64,000 nucleotides of DNA. Origin: an uncultured Roseovarius sp. Lineage in GTDB: Bacteria > Pseudomonadota > Alphaproteobacteria > Rhodobacterales > Rhodobacteraceae. Below are positions 63,160 through 64,000 of the stretch, one piece after another. The stretch's first letter is position 1. Every line of letters begins with the position of its first letter. The notes below the pieces were generated by a model. The model searched no databases and was not told where the DNA came from. It saw only the letters and a list, made by a program, of their open reading frames with translations. The stretch is taken from positions 197,001 through 261,000 of the forward strand of contig CANMOU010000002.1 in assembly GCA_947499555.1 (NCBI GenBank), read 5' to 3'. The translations under genes were made by a program, and so were the position numbers.

Positions 63160-64000
63160 TCAGTCTTTTTTGTTGGATTGTGCCGAATGTCGGCTGCGCC
63201 GCATCTGAAGCGGGGTGACGCCAAAGAAACTCTTGTAAAGCACGGAGAAACCGCCGGAGAAACCACAGGCCAAGCCGATCTCCCGCACCGACATGGCGGT
63301 GTTCAGAAGCAGGTTGTTGGCACGCGCCAGCCGCATCTCGCGATAATAGGTGTTGGGCGTGGTTCCAAGCCGCGCCTGAAAGCGGCGTTCAAGTGAGCGG
63401 CTGGACAGGCCCAGCTGCTTGGTAATGGCCGCCACCGACAAAGGCTCTTCGATATTGTCCTGCATGATTTCGATGGCCCGGTCCAGAACCCGATCTCCTG
63501 TCGCCGTGCCTGCGGTGCCACCGAAGGGCTGACGCGTGCCAAAATCGCGGATGCGCTCGTGCAGGAAGACATTGGCCACAGTCATGAGGACCGCCGAGGA
63601 CACATGCCGCCCGATTACGGACAGCACCACATCAAGGGTGGCTCCCATCCCTGCGCAGGTGACCACCTTGCCATCTTCGCTGGCCAGCGCGTTGTCGGCA
63701 TCAAAAAGCCCGGTGCGTTCCTTCATGATCGCCGAGTTTTCCCAGTGGGTGGTCAGATGCGCCCCTTTCGGACCGCGCTCTTTGATGTAGCGGCTGGCGG
63801 CTTCGGCCAGAAGGAAGACCTGAATATTGCGATTTGTGTAGCGGTCAATCACGCTGCCCAGCGACAGTCCGGGATTGTCCTGGTCGCGATTGCCCACGAC
63901 AAAAAGATAATCACAGTCAGGCTTTTGCGTGAAGGGCTCTGTGTCAACGCTGGCGCCGCTGGGACTTGAGATCAAGCCGCCCTGCGCTGACCGGCAGGTC
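63160..64000 (-). CDS. GlxA-family AraC-type transcriptional regulator (5' end outside window)
   Basis: Open to the right edge, so the start is outside. The visible residues begin CRSAQGGLISSPSGASV, the tail of a DJ-1/PfpI-like ligand-sensing domain (including VTCAGMGATLDVVLSVIG). Two AraC helix-turn-helix units follow: LSVAAITKQLGLSSRSLERRFQARLG and MSVREIGLACGFSGGFSVLYKSFFGVTP. GbdR, the activator of glycine-betaine catabolism, belongs to this family, and the adjacent dimethylglycine dehydrogenase makes such a role likely. A TTG at 63975 within the frame is not the real start. Confidence 0.93.
   Translation of the reverse strand, partial: TCRSAQGGLISSPSGASVDTEPFTQKPDCDYLFVVGNRDQDNPGLSLGSVIDRYTNRNIQVFLLAEAASRYIKERGPKGAHLTTHWENSAIMKERTGLFDADNALASEDGKVVTCAGMGATLDVVLSVIGRHVSSAVLMTVANVFLHERIRDFGTRQPFGGTAGTATGDRVLDRAIEIMQDNIEEPLSVAAITKQLGLSSRSLERRFQARLGTTPNTYYREMRLARANNLLLNTAMSVREIGLACGFSGGFSVLYKSFFGVTPLQMRRSRHSAQSNKKD

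Noticed and set aside
1-64000. Mobile element, prophage or CRISPR array
   Set aside because: No integrase, transposase, terminal inverted repeats, direct target repeats, regularly spaced repeats or Cas genes were recognised. The only phage-like trace is the DUF2793 gene.

Overview
The window looks like a chromosome segment of a marine alphaproteobacterium of the Rhodobacterales (Roseobacter group). Pointers are the high GC content, the order yidC - MOSC protein - engB - argB, a Bzt/Aap-type general amino-acid ABC transporter, an ATP12 chaperone gene next to crcB and an rluC-like gene, a GcvT-domain dimethylglycine dehydrogenase beside a GlxA-type regulator, and a DUF2793 gene. Genes are tightly packed, with many 4-base ATGA overlaps. 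I see no transposase, integrase, tRNA, rRNA or CRISPR array. The window opens inside yidC and closes inside the regulator gene.

Layout. 0-5.6 kb: membrane insertase, MOSC protein, ribosome GTPase, argB, a fatty-acid-hydroxylase-like enzyme, an Fe-S protein and a SixA-type phosphatase. 5.7-6.8 kb: a soluble PAS histidine kinase. 6.9-11.7 kb: aapJQMP on the minus strand, with a hairpin attenuator after aapJ. 11.9-16.5 kb: a minus chain crcB - rluC-like - HAD - ATP12, divergent from glycerate kinase and a small secreted protein. 16.5-17.1 kb: an AT-rich stretch with a candidate small gene. 17.1-20.8 kb: SDR, ugd, glmM. 20.9-37.5 kb: a surface-polysaccharide island with a 850-residue glycosyltransferase, acetyltransferase, sulfotransferase, KpsM/KpsE/KpsT-type exporter, a GT2, an RTX protein, a DUF2793 fibre-like protein, the dTDP-rhamnose genes rfbCBDA and manC. 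37.5-41.3 kb: hyuA/hyuB. 41.5-46 kb: mscL, a TauD-type dioxygenase, a membrane protein, dnaX, DUF202. 45.7-52.9 kb: metallopeptidase, phosphatase, membrane histidine kinase, 4.5S/SRP RNA, rmuC, mutL, membrane protein. 53-57.2 kb: aqpZ, AstE-like deacylase, 1-Cys peroxiredoxin, aldehyde dehydrogenase. 57.2-60.5 kb: GT25, GT11, a kinase-like protein with a synthetase-like tail, rluA. 60.6-64 kb: dimethylglycine dehydrogenase and its probable AraC/GlxA regulator.

How the parts fit. Ugd (UDP-glucuronate), GlmM (GlcN-1-P), RfbABCD (dTDP-rhamnose) and ManC (GDP-mannose) supply precursors. The island's transferases, acetyltransferase and sulfotransferase would build and decorate the polymer, and KpsMET would export it. 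No outer-membrane export protein is in view. The GT25/GT11 pair is a second, smaller glycan locus.

The most interesting points are: (1) AapQ carries about 110 extra residues resembling a lobe of its own periplasmic binding protein; (2) a DUF2793 protein with a phage-tail-fibre-like C-terminus sits inside the capsule island, possibly an unlinked gene-transfer-agent or phage fibre; (3) a kinase-like protein appears fused to the C-terminal domain of an AMP-forming acyl-CoA synthetase; (4) two related GTTTCGC-type palindromes bracket a histidine kinase that also has an exact TTAA-N7-TTAA CtrA-type box upstream. Assignments come from reading motifs and context; no database search was run.
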